Below the pieces are notes generated by a model. It was not told the origin of the DNA and made no database searches. It was given only the letters and a program-made list of their open reading frames with translations. The position numbers were made by a program, and so were the translations under genes. A stretch of 64,000 nucleotides of DNA from Andalucia godoyi (lineage: Eukaryota; Discoba; Jakobea; Jakobida; Andaluciidae). How positions within the stretch are numbered: position 1 is the first letter of the stretch; each line of letters opens with the position of its first letter. Shown here in pieces: positions 1 to 9,072 of the stretch. The stretch covers positions 62,001 to 126,000 of the forward strand of contig VRVR01000020.1 of the NCBI GenBank assembly GCA_009859145.1, given 5' to 3'.

Positions 1-1
1 A

Positions 2-850
2 GCTGGGGATCTTGCTTCCTTGTCGGTTGTCGACTACGAACTGTTCCAGTCTGCGTATTCGCGAATGACGTTTTCCATCAAGGTGGATCGTGATCCACAG
101 TACTACCTGTCCAAGTTCGTGTTGGGAGTCGTTGTGCTTGTGATGATGTCGATCTTATGCTTTGCACTCGAAGTGGACGAAGCAGACCGAATGATGGGAA
201 CCTTGACCGTGTTCCTTGCCATCATTTCATACATGTTTATCGCGTCGCAAGACTTGCCGAAGGTTGCCTACCAGACTCGCATCGACTCCTTCATGACCCT
301 GTCTTTTCTCACCGTGTTTTCCTGCATGTTTGTTCACGCCTGCAACTATCTCCTCTTTTACTACCACGAAAAGCAAGATGAACACGCCGAACTTGACTTG
401 CAAATTGCAGAGGCAGAAGAAGCACAGGCAGAGGCAGAAGCTGCTGCTGCTTCCGACGATTCAAAGCCAAGCTCAAGATGCTCCGTCAATCTCGCAGATG
501 TGGATGTTGTGCACCACCACAAGGACACTGGAAAGGAAGATCCAACGTCTCCGCACGATGCGATTCCCAAGGTGTATCCTCCCATATCCTCTATCTGTGC
601 TGATCCACAAAGCAGGAATTCTACAAATCCTCTTCACGGCCCGGCATTCACGTGTTACTCAAAGGACGAGGAGTATTCAGCTCGGAAACCGTCGGCAGGC
701 GTTACTGCGCTTGAAACGCTCCGCAAGCTCAAGAAGAGCAAAGCGAAGAAGCTCAAGAGAACTCGATCCGTCGATGCTCTGTCCGTGGTGTTCATCATGC
801 TTGCTTATGCAATTGCAGCCGCTCTTGTATTAACAGGAGAAGGTCAATAA
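2..850 (+). CDS. Pentameric (Cys-loop type) ligand-gated ion channel, 3' part
   Basis: The reading frame is open from the window edge, so the N-terminal extracellular ligand-binding domain lies outside. What remains is the channel domain. A pre-M1 segment with an R-x-P-x-YYL pattern leads into M1 (about nt 113-170). M2 and M3 follow, joined by an LPKVAYQTRID loop (about nt 200-345). A charged cytoplasmic loop of about 140 residues rich in Glu/Ala and Lys/Arg comes next, then a C-terminal hydrophobic M4 (nt 775-840). This order and the M2-M3 LP...ID signature are typical of the neurotransmitter-gated channel family in the plasma membrane. The conducted ion and ligand cannot be told from this part. 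The family call is firm; the function in a protist is unknown. Confidence 0.85.
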   Translation, partial: AGDLASLSVVDYELFQSAYSRMTFSIKVDRDPQYYLSKFVLGVVVLVMMSILCFALEVDEADRMMGTLTVFLAIISYMFIASQDLPKVAYQTRIDSFMTLSFLTVFSCMFVHACNYLLFYYHEKQDEHAELDLQIAEAEEAQAEAEAAAASDDSKPSSRCSVNLADVDVVHHHKDTGKEDPTSPHDAIPKVYPPISSICADPQSRNSTNPLHGPAFTCYSKDEEYSARKPSAGVTALETLRKLKKSKAKKLKRTRSVDALSVVFIMLAYAIAAALVLTGEGQ

Positions 851-1014
851 GCGAGGCTAGCTCATCATCATTTTTGCAGTCTACAGAAATTGTTTTTGTA
901 TTTTACGTTATAATAAGCAGCGTAACTTCTTAAACCGGTTATTATTATTATCTTTTGTTTTTGGTTCTTGGTTGTGTTCTTGTATTTTACGCGAAGAGAA
1001 GCATATTAAGACAG

Positions 1015-1491
1015 TTAGTCGCTTGTGGATCGATCGATCTCAAACTTTGCAAACTGTCGAGCTGCAACCTGCTGTTCGTTCGTGAACACCGCGCGCTCAA
1101 TCTTTGACTTTGGCGATCCAACAGTTGAAAGCCATTGCTTCATAGCCGCGATGTTCTCTGCAGACCCCTCTGCAACGCCAACTACCGTTCCATCGGGATC
1201 GTTCCGGACCCACCCACTCAATCGAAGCTTCTCAGCCTGTGCATGCGTGTACTTTCGAAAGAACACTCGCTGCCTGTTCTCCCATCCTCACTCAGCACCC
1301 AAACACCACAGAACACAACGGAAAAGAATAGAATAAATGCATCTGTTTGTTAGTTATTCGTGTACATACATATAGATACAGCAGTGGGTCTCCCAGGGGG
1401 CACACAGGCCGTTCTGCTCAAAAAGCCTTCACATAGAATTCTACACATACACTTTTCCAAACACCTGAAAATGAATCTGCACAATTGCCAT
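1015..1491 (-). CDS. Acylphosphatase, two exons
   Basis: Small cytosolic enzyme of the family hydrolysing acyl phosphates. Exon 2 (1015-1273) carries the FFRKY segment with the substrate-binding Arg, then GWVRNDPDGTV with the catalytic Asn, and the GSPKS...I motif near the C terminus. The N terminus was found by eye in a short upstream exon (1451-1491, MAIVQIHFQVFGK). The intron 1274-1450 has a GTATGT donor and CAG acceptor. Joining restores the family motif in phase and gives 99 residues, the usual length. The join reads V-Q-R-V-F-F-R, whereas the family signature normally has Gly in place of the first Arg. No other acceptor nearby keeps the frame. Identification is firm; the exact activity with this substitution is open. 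Confidence 0.85.
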
Positions 1492-1755
1492 TCCTACTCT
1501 TACTATGGAATATCGTGTCCTACTTGTTCATACATCATCTTCTTCTCTTTGGTTTTCCGTGCCTTAGACTGCTCTGCTCTCCAGTGCGTCAGAAGGACGG
1601 ATCGTGATTTGTCATTACAGCGGATTGCGTTTGGTTGCCATCGGAACCCCGGAACAGACGATTGCTGGTGCCTGCCTGGTGGCCTTCATGCTCATCGATG
1701 CCCAGGATCTTCCCGGAAGCATCGACGTGGCATCGGTCACCGTTCCTCTTTCAGC

Positions 1756-1816
<61 letters not shown>

Positions 1817-2074
1817 AAAAAGAAAAGAGATCACCGATTATTCTTGCTAGAACGCACTTTATAGATGCATCGACGCCAGATCGACAAAATGGAGGCAGGA
1901 GCATTGCATTCACCGCATCCCTCAAGGCGCAAATATGAAAGAATGCAGCAGAGATAGTACAGAAAGAAAATGGAACGAGGACGCCCGACAATTGAAAACC
2001 CCAACGAACTATATAATACAACTCCCTGATGAAGAAGAAGAGATGGCACGAGGTGGAACACTGACATGCACCAC
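1492..2074. other. Intergenic stretch with possible small exon
   Basis: Holds a CA microsatellite. Just upstream of it (about 1569-1758, plus strand) is an open stretch of roughly 60 codons of protein-like composition (includes VICHYSGLRLVA and FMLIDAQDLPG) preceded by an AG that could be an acceptor. No initiating exon or family match was found, so it is recorded only as possible coding sequence. Nothing recognisable in 1830-2074. Confidence 0.25.
1759..1814. repeat. (CA)28 dinucleotide microsatellite
   Basis: Uninterrupted CA dinucleotides for 56 bp, between acylphosphatase and the next convergent gene. Confidence 0.98.
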
Positions 2075-3538
2075 TTAAGAAGGGATGACCACGCGAGGAA
2101 CCAAAAACGCACCGTCGATCCTCCTCATGATAGGCACCAGGACAACAGCATTATTCTGTTTTGTTTTCTTAAACTTGGGGCCGAAGTGCACCGCAACATC
2201 TGTGTCCACCCGCTGCACTGGAGACGCATTCATGACAGACCAGTCCACCGACACAGATGGGTCGGCCAGCAGCGAATACATGCAAAGTGTCACCCAGGTC
2301 CTGAACACCGAACTCGATGAGCTGAGATCAATCAGCAAAGCAAGGACATTCAAAATGGCGTCATCCTCTGGAGTTCGGTCTGCCTGCGGAGAAGAGCCAT
2401 CATTCTTATCCTCTGTAAGAAGCATTGCATCTGCTGCCGAGGCATCCATGCTGAATTCTCTCCGCAGACTCTTCCGCTTCTTGCTTGGGGTGCTCGGGGC
2501 ATCGTTGCGAGGCTCCGTTGAAGTCGCCGAGATTGCAAGATCGATCGCGTCCAGCATGTCATCAGGGCCTGATTGCAGCCATGATCCCCACGTCTCCAAG
2601 ATCTCGTCCACTTCGACCATTGCAATCGACGCAAAATTGGCCCGCAGACACGCTAACAGCAGACCTTCAAACTCTGATATCGCAGGATCCTTCTCCTTCT
2701 CCTTCTCCTTCTCCTTGCCCTTCTTGGACCCTTCCATGTTCTGGAAACCCAACTGAGCAAACGTCCTATCCCTTCTTTTCCTCATGGATTCACCAACCAA
2801 TTTGCGAATTGACTTCAAGGCAACCACCAAAACAGTAACACATGCACTTGGAGTCGCATTTGGCACCTTCGAAAAGAATGCCGTATAGTAATCACGCATT
2901 TCTGTCATGTACCATTCGCGACCGACTTGCTGCATCGCTTCAAAGGACGGGATGGACAGTTCCCTCTTCATGACAGGCGCTCGATTTGCAAACAGATCCG
3001 CAAAGTTTGGCAGCACAGCAGGCCCGCCGCTGTTTGAAACAGATGCCTGGTAATGCGATGTACTTGGCGTGGCCGGCGGCGAAACCGGAGTCAGTTTGGG
3101 AGAATCGGCTGCACGCTCCTCAGCCAAAGGTCCAGAACTTGGACTTGTTCTTCGAGGGGCATTGCTGCCGTTATCATTGATGTTGTGATTTGGTGAGACC
3201 GGCGTCGAATGTTGCAGCGCCTGTGACATAACAAGAGGCGACGACGGCGATGTCTTTCGCAGCATAACGACCTCATTCGACAAGTCCTGAACAAGCTGGG
3301 AAGACTTGACTGCAGAAGACAGTAACCAGTGGATATCCTCCACCATAAGAGCAGATTCATGATCGGACTCTGCAAACGTAAGAACATCAGCTGTGCGCTT
3401 CCAGTTGTCGACAACTCGCGTTTTCCCCTCTGTATTCGGAATGTTGGATATCAGCTGGATGGCATGCGAAAGCGAAACCACAAGTCCCTTTACAGGCTCC
3501 TGATCATCCTTGCTCGTCTTGGAATTTCCACACCCCAT
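2075..3538 (-). CDS. Acylated (MGCGNS) protein of unknown function
   Basis: 487 residues, counted from the ATG giving MGCGNSK. Gly2 and Cys3 followed by Ser6 form a classical N-myristoylation plus palmitoylation signal, so the protein is expected on a cytoplasmic membrane face. The frame is open further upstream, but that part is Phe/Ser-rich noise without a better start. Residues about 1-120 look helical. Residues 110-190 are Ser/Pro-rich. A second helical region follows (about 200-300), with a Lys/Glu repeat (KGKEKEKEKEK), then another helical block near the C terminus. No enzyme motif was seen and I do not recognise the family. A second MGSC-type protein lies at 39637-40455. Confidence 0.7.
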   Translation of the reverse strand: MGCGNSKTSKDDQEPVKGLVVSLSHAIQLISNIPNTEGKTRVVDNWKRTADVLTFAESDHESALMVEDIHWLLSSAVKSSQLVQDLSNEVVMLRKTSPSSPLVMSQALQHSTPVSPNHNINDNGSNAPRRTSPSSGPLAEERAADSPKLTPVSPPATPSTSHYQASVSNSGGPAVLPNFADLFANRAPVMKRELSIPSFEAMQQVGREWYMTEMRDYYTAFFSKVPNATPSACVTVLVVALKSIRKLVGESMRKRRDRTFAQLGFQNMEGSKKGKEKEKEKEKDPAISEFEGLLLACLRANFASIAMVEVDEILETWGSWLQSGPDDMLDAIDLAISATSTEPRNDAPSTPSKKRKSLRREFSMDASAADAMLLTEDKNDGSSPQADRTPEDDAILNVLALLIDLSSSSSVFRTWVTLCMYSLLADPSVSVDWSVMNASPVQRVDTDVAVHFGPKFKKTKQNNAVVLVPIMRRIDGAFLVPRVVIPS

Positions 3539-4018
3539 TCTTACCTCGCGCAAACAGGGGAGAAAAAGTCGACTGCTGCGCAAATCAAGCAAGTAAGAGA
3601 ATGACTTCCCCCTCCAACAAACAACAAGCCAAAAGAAAGAAGAAGAAAAGAAAAGGGGGAAAAACCACCAACAAACGCACAAATGCACAAACACAACGAC
3701 AAGGTGGAAAGTCGGGCTGGATTCCCGGGACGAGTGGCTGAAAGAGAAAGAAGCCGGGAGAAGTCGAAGCTGCATGAAGGAGAGAGAAGAAAAAAAACCA
3801 GGACGAAAGCGGAACAACCCGGCATAGCTGTTTGCGGGCAGATAGCTTTTCCGTCTGCTGTGACAGCTATTCGGACCCTTTCTCGAAACGCGCTCTCTAT
3901 TATTATTATTATTTATTTATTTCTTCTTGACCCACTCTTTCCATTCTGTCCATTTCATCCATTCTTCTTGCCTGTACTTTCTCCTTGTCTCTTACCGCAG
4001 TTCGTCGAGCATGAAAGA
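3539..4018. other. Intergenic, nothing recognised
   Basis: Divergent spacer between the acylated-protein gene and the small membrane protein gene. It contains an AT-rich TTA/TTTA run near 3900-3922, but no repeat or RNA gene is seen. Confidence 0.5.
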
Positions 4019-4219
4019 ATGAGCACAAAGCTTGCGAACCCCAGCAACACGACATCGTCCAGCCTTCTCTTGTACATCCTTGTATTTGGACTTGTCTTTG
4101 TCCTCGCATGGCGGTTCCGGTCTTCTCCACAGTCTCTTGTCGGCGCTGTCCTCGTCGTCATGGTCTCTGTAATGCTGTGGTTCCTCTACAGAGCAGCCAT
4201 CATGTCTGCCACCTACTAG
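4019..4219 (+). CDS. Small two-helix membrane protein
   Basis: 66 residues starting MSTKLANP. Two hydrophobic segments (about residues 15-31 and 39-55) are separated by a short basic loop (WRFRSSPQ), and the C terminus ends MSATY. The size and hairpin layout resemble small ER or mitochondrial membrane proteins, but no family is recognised. A pyrimidine run and CAG just upstream (about 3980-4000) could be a splice acceptor, so a non-coding or short 5' exon is possible. Confidence 0.55.
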   Translation: MSTKLANPSNTTSSSLLLYILVFGLVFVLAWRFRSSPQSLVGAVLVVMVSVMLWFLYRAAIMSATY

Positions 4220-4325
4220 CAGCCTCTCCAACAGCGCTTTTGTACATACACACGTCTTTTTACATCGTTATCTTATAAATACCATTTCCTTTTTATGTGT
4301 TGATTACGACAGATGAAGGCAGTGT

Positions 4326-4614
4326 TCACGAGGACGGGCTCGGTTGCGAAGTAGCCGGGCGCGTACGGAGAAAGTCGGTCCAAGCGTGAACAAACGGCAA
4401 TTGGGACTCTACATCTTCGGCAAGTTTCGTAGCGGCCGGAACCATCTTCACAACCGAATCAAAGATCACCACCAGCTTTTCAGCAGCCTTTGTGTATACA
4501 TCCACGGTAAGCAAGCAAGCAAACAATTGAGTGAGTGAGTGAGAAAGACCGAGGATTGCATACTTGTTCCAGTTCAAATGAAATTGGATCTTGAATGGGT
4601 GTTTCTGTGCTCAT
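4326..4614 (-). CDS. Small helical protein, two exons
   Basis: Exon 1 is 4564-4614 (MSTETPIQDPISFELEQ) and exon 2 is 4326-4487, starting AAEKLVVIFDSVV. The intron 4488-4563 begins GTATGC and ends AAAG, and joining is in phase 0, giving 70 residues. The product is one amphipathic helix followed by a short polar tail ending QPSPSS. The acceptor is weak, so the exon border is less sure than the two coding blocks. It may be a small subunit of a coiled-coil complex, but no specific match is claimed. Confidence 0.5.
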
Positions 4615-5078
4615 TCTGCTTGATCGTGGCGCTGCAGTCGTTGCAGTCGTTGCAGTCGTTGCAGCCTGCAGAACACCTGGTTTTTCGTCGTTTCAGCATG
4701 CGCATTATTATTATTTTTTGGAGGGAAGCAGCCGTACGACAGAAAAATCTGGCCCCCAGGGGTTTTTGTTTTGTGGATGCGGGCTGCATCAGGCTTGCTG
4801 CTAGGGTAACGTTCGTTATTTTTTCCGTTTGTTATTATTATTATTAGTATTACAATTGCACATTTTGTTATACGTAGTTTTGAAGAAGCAGTCTTCTTAT
4901 TTGCTTAATTAACGGATTCGAGAGCGTGTCATTTCATGTGTTTATTTATTTGATTCTTGTTTTCAGAAATAGTGGTTGCTGCGTTTTCATTTTAAATTAA
5001 TCAATAGTGTTTTTTGTTGTTGTTGTTGTTGTCGTCGTCGTCGTTTTTATTTGATCGTGTATTCGTGGAGTCCGTTAC
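4615..5078. other. Intergenic with short tandem repeats
   Basis: Contains four copies of a 9-mer (GTTGCAGTC-type) near 4633-4667 and TTG/TCG trinucleotide runs at about 5012-5046 just before the next start codon. No gene is seen. Confidence 0.6.
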
Positions 5079-8000
5079 ATGTTTATCCGTAACGCAGCTG
5101 GAGAATATGAAGGGATATGTACGTGGGCTGAGTTGGAGACTTTGTTTCAAGCTGTAGGACTTGCTCCGCTGATTCCGCACCATGTCTTGGCTCTTTTGTG
5201 TGCGGCCCTGCGGCCGACCTCTCCATCGGGAGCATCACACAAGCACCCTGGCCGACGCATCGCAAGCTCCGCGGGACTTCGGTCTCCTGCTTCCGGAGAT
5301 CAGCCTCACTCCCAGTTTCAGCCGGGCACGGACACGAACACCCCCACCCTCTCACCGACGCAACTGCCATCTGTGGATTCCTCCTCTGTTGCCATGGCAG
5401 CGACGACGGCGGGGATACTTGCTGCAGGGGATGAATCGAAGCAACAACAAATTTCTGGGGCTTCGAATCACCAGGCGGCAATGGCTTCGAATGTGGGGTC
5501 GAATTCGCGAGGCCTTACGTTTCCCGAGCTGTGCAAAGTGTTGGAAAACAGGGAGTTTCGAAACCAGCACAACTTGACGTATAATGCGAGATCGGCATCC
5601 GAGAACCTTTCTGCGCTCTTGTCTGCGCTGTCGCTCGTGGTGGACAAACGGATAACTTTGGATGAAATTCGTGCGGTGCGACGCGCGTTTGATTACATCG
5701 CGGTTTCTCAACACTCTGCTGAAAGAGATCGTCGCGAAAAAGCCAAGAGTCAAGACGCTGCAAAGGCATTGTCCGGCTCAAGCGTCGAGAATGGTCTTAG
5801 CAAAAACAGCAACAACAACAGCAGCAGCGATGGTGGTGGTGGCGTTGAGCAGAATAGCGGAGATGCGGGTATTGCTGCCGCAGGTGGGGCTAGTCCAAGC
5901 AGCGAATTCATGAAGGAGATCCAAGCAAGTCGCAGAGCAGACTTTGAAATTGAAGGACACGCGTCGCTTCGAATTGCCCGGACTGCTGCATCGGTGGCCG
6001 CAATGTTGGATCGCTGCGGGAAACTACTCTCGCCGTCGGAAGCAGGACACATCTTGCTAAACGTCGAGCCGCCGGTTGGCTCTTTGGCGATCAAAAAGGG
6101 TGAGCAGATGAACGTCGCTTCTGGCAACGCGAATGCTGCAAAGAGCCACTCCCAGAGAGTATTGCGTGTGGGTCTGGATATTCGCTCTGATATGTACGTC
6201 CATCCAGACTCGCTGTCTCTTGACGAGGTTTTCATCATCTATCTGAGCGCACCGAAGAAGTCCGAAGCTCGATCAATCAGCCCTTTGATTTTGAGAAAGG
6301 AGGCCTCCGTGGTTGGAATGCCTGCACCCACAAAGAGCGGGGTTCCTGCTGGAAACCCTTCGTCTGTTCGTGGTTCGGTAGTTCCCGGGCTTCAACTTGG
6401 ACAGCGATCTAGTGAGAGTGGAAATCCGGTAATCGGTTCGCGGAATGCCAAAAAGGAATTGCTGTCTCCGCGGAATGGGCGGCCAGAACAAAAGTTGTAC
6501 GCGCTGTTTGATGAAACCGTGTTTCGTACGGACCGCGATCTTGTGATTGAAGACCGAGAAAACGCATTTCGAGCGGAGGCAATGGCTGCAGAGCTTGAAA
6601 AGCAGGCACGCCGAAACGATCGAAGGGGAAGAAGGTTCTCCGCGAGCGCAACTTCGCGTTCGACGACCGCGCTGAGCATCGCTTCTCCGACGCTGACTTC
6701 CGCTCCGTCGTCCGCACGTGGTTCTGCAAGACGCAAGATGTCTGCTACCAAACGCTCCAAGCCCGCAGATGACTCGGATCGCGACGAGCATGTTGTTGCC
6801 GAAACGACTTCAAACTCTGGATCCGACGGTGAATCAAGCGAAGAGGAGTTCTTGGTTTTTGAAGATCCCGAGGAAGCGATGAAGCGCAGGAAGCTCCGAC
6901 GAAAGACGCTGAGTTCGGAAAGCGACCGGCAACTTCACGCGCAAGTTGTGTCATTGATCGCTTCGTCGTCGCAACAGGTTCTGCGTGTGCGTGCTAGCCG
7001 TCCTTCGTCGAGCGGACCGACTGGTATACCCAAAACAACTCCCCGGTTTCATCCCAAAGAATCGCCATCTGGTGATGCGGATGTGAATCCGTGGGCGTCC
7101 GCAAGGAAATTGATGTCGGATGTTGATCAGAAGGCCGAGACGGCGAGAGGAAACTTGTCATTTCGACCGTCGTCCGTCCCGTCTTCTGCTCGACGCCCAG
7201 TCGATTCGGAAGCTGGTTCGCGGTTGTCCACAGTGACTCCTCGGTCAGGGACGTCGCGGTTGTCCAGCGCGCGAGGAAAGCTGAGATCTGCGTCCGATTT
7301 CGAAAGGGCCGTGCAGGAATACGGAAACTTATTCTCCGTCCGTGAATCATCTCTTGCCCAGTCTGCACGAGGAGGTGGCTCGTCAGGTCGGCTTGCTGCA
7401 AGCGACTTTGCGATCAGCTCCACTACCTTTCCGAATGCTTCTTCCGTCAAGAATGCCGACAGCAAGGCCAAGCAAAAGTCTGTCTTTCGAATAGATTCTT
7501 ATCGTGGGAGTGAACGGAGTGAAGATGCGACTACGACGTCGCCCAGTGCAATTCTTGAGGATCGAACGCATGATTCTTGTGATTTGGATTATGTTCCCAA
7601 TGAGCTGCCGGCTCCGGTTCGTCGAATTCCCAAGCCACTGGAAATCACGGGGATGTCTGCCATTCAGCGATCCGTCCCACCCATCAATCCAGAATTGTGG
7701 AAAAGGGCCACCACCCTGTTTGATTCTCTAGCCCTCCAACCGTTATCGTCCCCACAGCATGCGCCATTGAATGCGGCTCCAGCAGCACTACATGGTGCGG
7801 CGCAGGCGAAGACGAGGACCGCATCCGAGTCGAATGTAGCCAAAAGAAGCATCCACGGCAATCATATTGAAGACGTCCGTGAACGAGGCCTGGTGCACGG
7901 GGAAGAAGATCCGCATCGGCGCCTGAATCTTTTGCGAGCGCAGCCCATTCCTCCGACGCACAAGTGCATCACTCGTAGCATGAAGCAAACAATTTCCCCG

Positions 8001-8174
8001 CCTTCAGCACCATCGTCTTATCGCCGGTTTTCGCACGACGCTGCAAAATCTGATGGCAAGAGTTCGGCACCACAGTCCAGTGGGTCGTATAGTTTCCGGC
8101 CAGCACCTCCCCCTGCATCCAGTTTGGATGCTAGTGCACATCGCCGAATATCACATGCGCGATCCGGTCATTGA
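5079..8174 (+). CDS. Large Ser-rich protein of unknown function
   Basis: 1031 residues in one open frame. The first about 45 residues (MFIRNAAGEYEG...) and a block near residues 140-215 (LTFPELCKVLENREF ... ITLDEIRAVRRAFDYI) look like folded helical regions, with an EF-hand-like feel but no clear calcium loop. The rest is dominated by Ser, Ala, Arg and Pro, with an acidic Ser/Glu patch around residues 560-600 and many R-x-x-S sites, as in a cytoskeletal or scaffold protein. The start is the first ATG after a CGT/TTG-rich leader. An upstream exon cannot be excluded. No family recognised. Confidence 0.7.
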   Translation: MFIRNAAGEYEGICTWAELETLFQAVGLAPLIPHHVLALLCAALRPTSPSGASHKHPGRRIASSAGLRSPASGDQPHSQFQPGTDTNTPTLSPTQLPSVDSSSVAMAATTAGILAAGDESKQQQISGASNHQAAMASNVGSNSRGLTFPELCKVLENREFRNQHNLTYNARSASENLSALLSALSLVVDKRITLDEIRAVRRAFDYIAVSQHSAERDRREKAKSQDAAKALSGSSVENGLSKNSNNNSSSDGGGGVEQNSGDAGIAAAGGASPSSEFMKEIQASRRADFEIEGHASLRIARTAASVAAMLDRCGKLLSPSEAGHILLNVEPPVGSLAIKKGEQMNVASGNANAAKSHSQRVLRVGLDIRSDMYVHPDSLSLDEVFIIYLSAPKKSEARSISPLILRKEASVVGMPAPTKSGVPAGNPSSVRGSVVPGLQLGQRSSESGNPVIGSRNAKKELLSPRNGRPEQKLYALFDETVFRTDRDLVIEDRENAFRAEAMAAELEKQARRNDRRGRRFSASATSRSTTALSIASPTLTSAPSSARGSARRKMSATKRSKPADDSDRDEHVVAETTSNSGSDGESSEEEFLVFEDPEEAMKRRKLRRKTLSSESDRQLHAQVVSLIASSSQQVLRVRASRPSSSGPTGIPKTTPRFHPKESPSGDADVNPWASARKLMSDVDQKAETARGNLSFRPSSVPSSARRPVDSEAGSRLSTVTPRSGTSRLSSARGKLRSASDFERAVQEYGNLFSVRESSLAQSARGGGSSGRLAASDFAISSTTFPNASSVKNADSKAKQKSVFRIDSYRGSERSEDATTTSPSAILEDRTHDSCDLDYVPNELPAPVRRIPKPLEITGMSAIQRSVPPINPELWKRATTLFDSLALQPLSSPQHAPLNAAPAALHGAAQAKTRTASESNVAKRSIHGNHIEDVRERGLVHGEEDPHRRLNLLRAQPIPPTHKCITRSMKQTISPPSAPSSYRRFSHDAAKSDGKSSAPQSSGSYSFRPAPPPASSLDASAHRRISHARSGH

Positions 8175-8310
8175 ACCGGCCCTCAGTAGTATTTTTATCC
8201 GTCTTTTTGTACATTCTGTAATATCGTTTGTTCTTGTTTTGCTTTGTTGTGTTTTGTTTTTCTCTTGATTTTTCTTTCTTCCATTTAGTCGTATCGAGTT
8301 CCGCTACCGT

Positions 8311-8445
8311 TGAATAATAATAACACGTCATTGTCATGCATTCGGAAGGAAAGTGTACATAAACAGACACGGTCAATACTGGCCGACACCTGCACGTTTG
8401 TTTCACAGGGAATTCGTGCTTACGCGTAGCCATCTATCATTCGTT
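8311..8445 (-). repeat. Dispersed intron-like repeat, copy 1
   Basis: On the minus strand this block starts at an ACGAATGATAGATGGCTAC motif. It continues with GTAAGCACGAATTCCCTGTG and ends in a TTATTATTATTCA tract. It closely matches 63719-63912, where the same sequence sits between exons of a small gene. Small indels and several substitutions separate the copies. Here the ATG-containing piece before GTAAGC is only 10 nt, so this looks like a shortened or decayed copy. It lies downstream of, and convergent with, the Ser-rich gene. Confidence 0.8.
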
Positions 8446-9072
8446 CAGCGCACTGCCAAGAGGCGAACTTCCAAGACACGATCTCCAATCCCCAGCACGC
8501 AGCGTAGCCACCCCAAGCAGAGACCGTCTCTTGCAGAACTCGTGGTTTTCTGCTGCGATGCATCAGGCGCAGTCGCAGTCGCAGTCGCAATACCCCACCG
8601 TCTTCCTACCGCCTCTTCCTCTCGTCTCTCCAGTTGCATCAATCGCGCTACTACTGAGGACACGAAAGCGCCTGCTGCTAGGGCCGTCAGAATCAAAATG
8701 CACCCTTCTCAGGAACAACGCGTCACGCTGAGAAAGTAGCTCACCGATTGATCGAGATTGGGAACGGAGCGCGGGGCATTTATCTGAAGAACGCCAGCAA
8801 GGCTTGTCGGGGGCCTATCCCCTTCCCGGCAACGGGATGGAAGACTGAGTATGCATGTCTATTCGTAGATATGCATGTTCAGTGTATAAAGTAGGCGTCG
8901 TCGGGGCCTTTTGCAAAGTGTTTTCGCAGCCCTCGGGGAAGGTTGTTTATTCTCAATATTTTTCGTATCCCGATGACGTTTCGCTGCTGCAGAATCTGTG
9001 CAGCAATGGAACATCCTGCGGGCATCTTGGGGACAGTTGATATGTACAAACAGGGGGGTGCTGACTCCCTTC
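8446..9072. other. Intergenic, nothing firm
   Basis: Includes a GCAGTC hexamer run near 8570-8590. Short open frames on both strands lack protein-like composition. No RNA gene was recognised. Confidence 0.5.

Noticed and set aside
1615-2112. Overlapping frames across the CA microsatellite on both strands
   Set aside because: They are poly-Thr/His or Cys/Val runs generated by the dinucleotide repeat.
8531-8739. Short plus-strand frames near the GCAGTC run
   Set aside because: Composition comes from a hexamer repeat; no start context, no conserved features.
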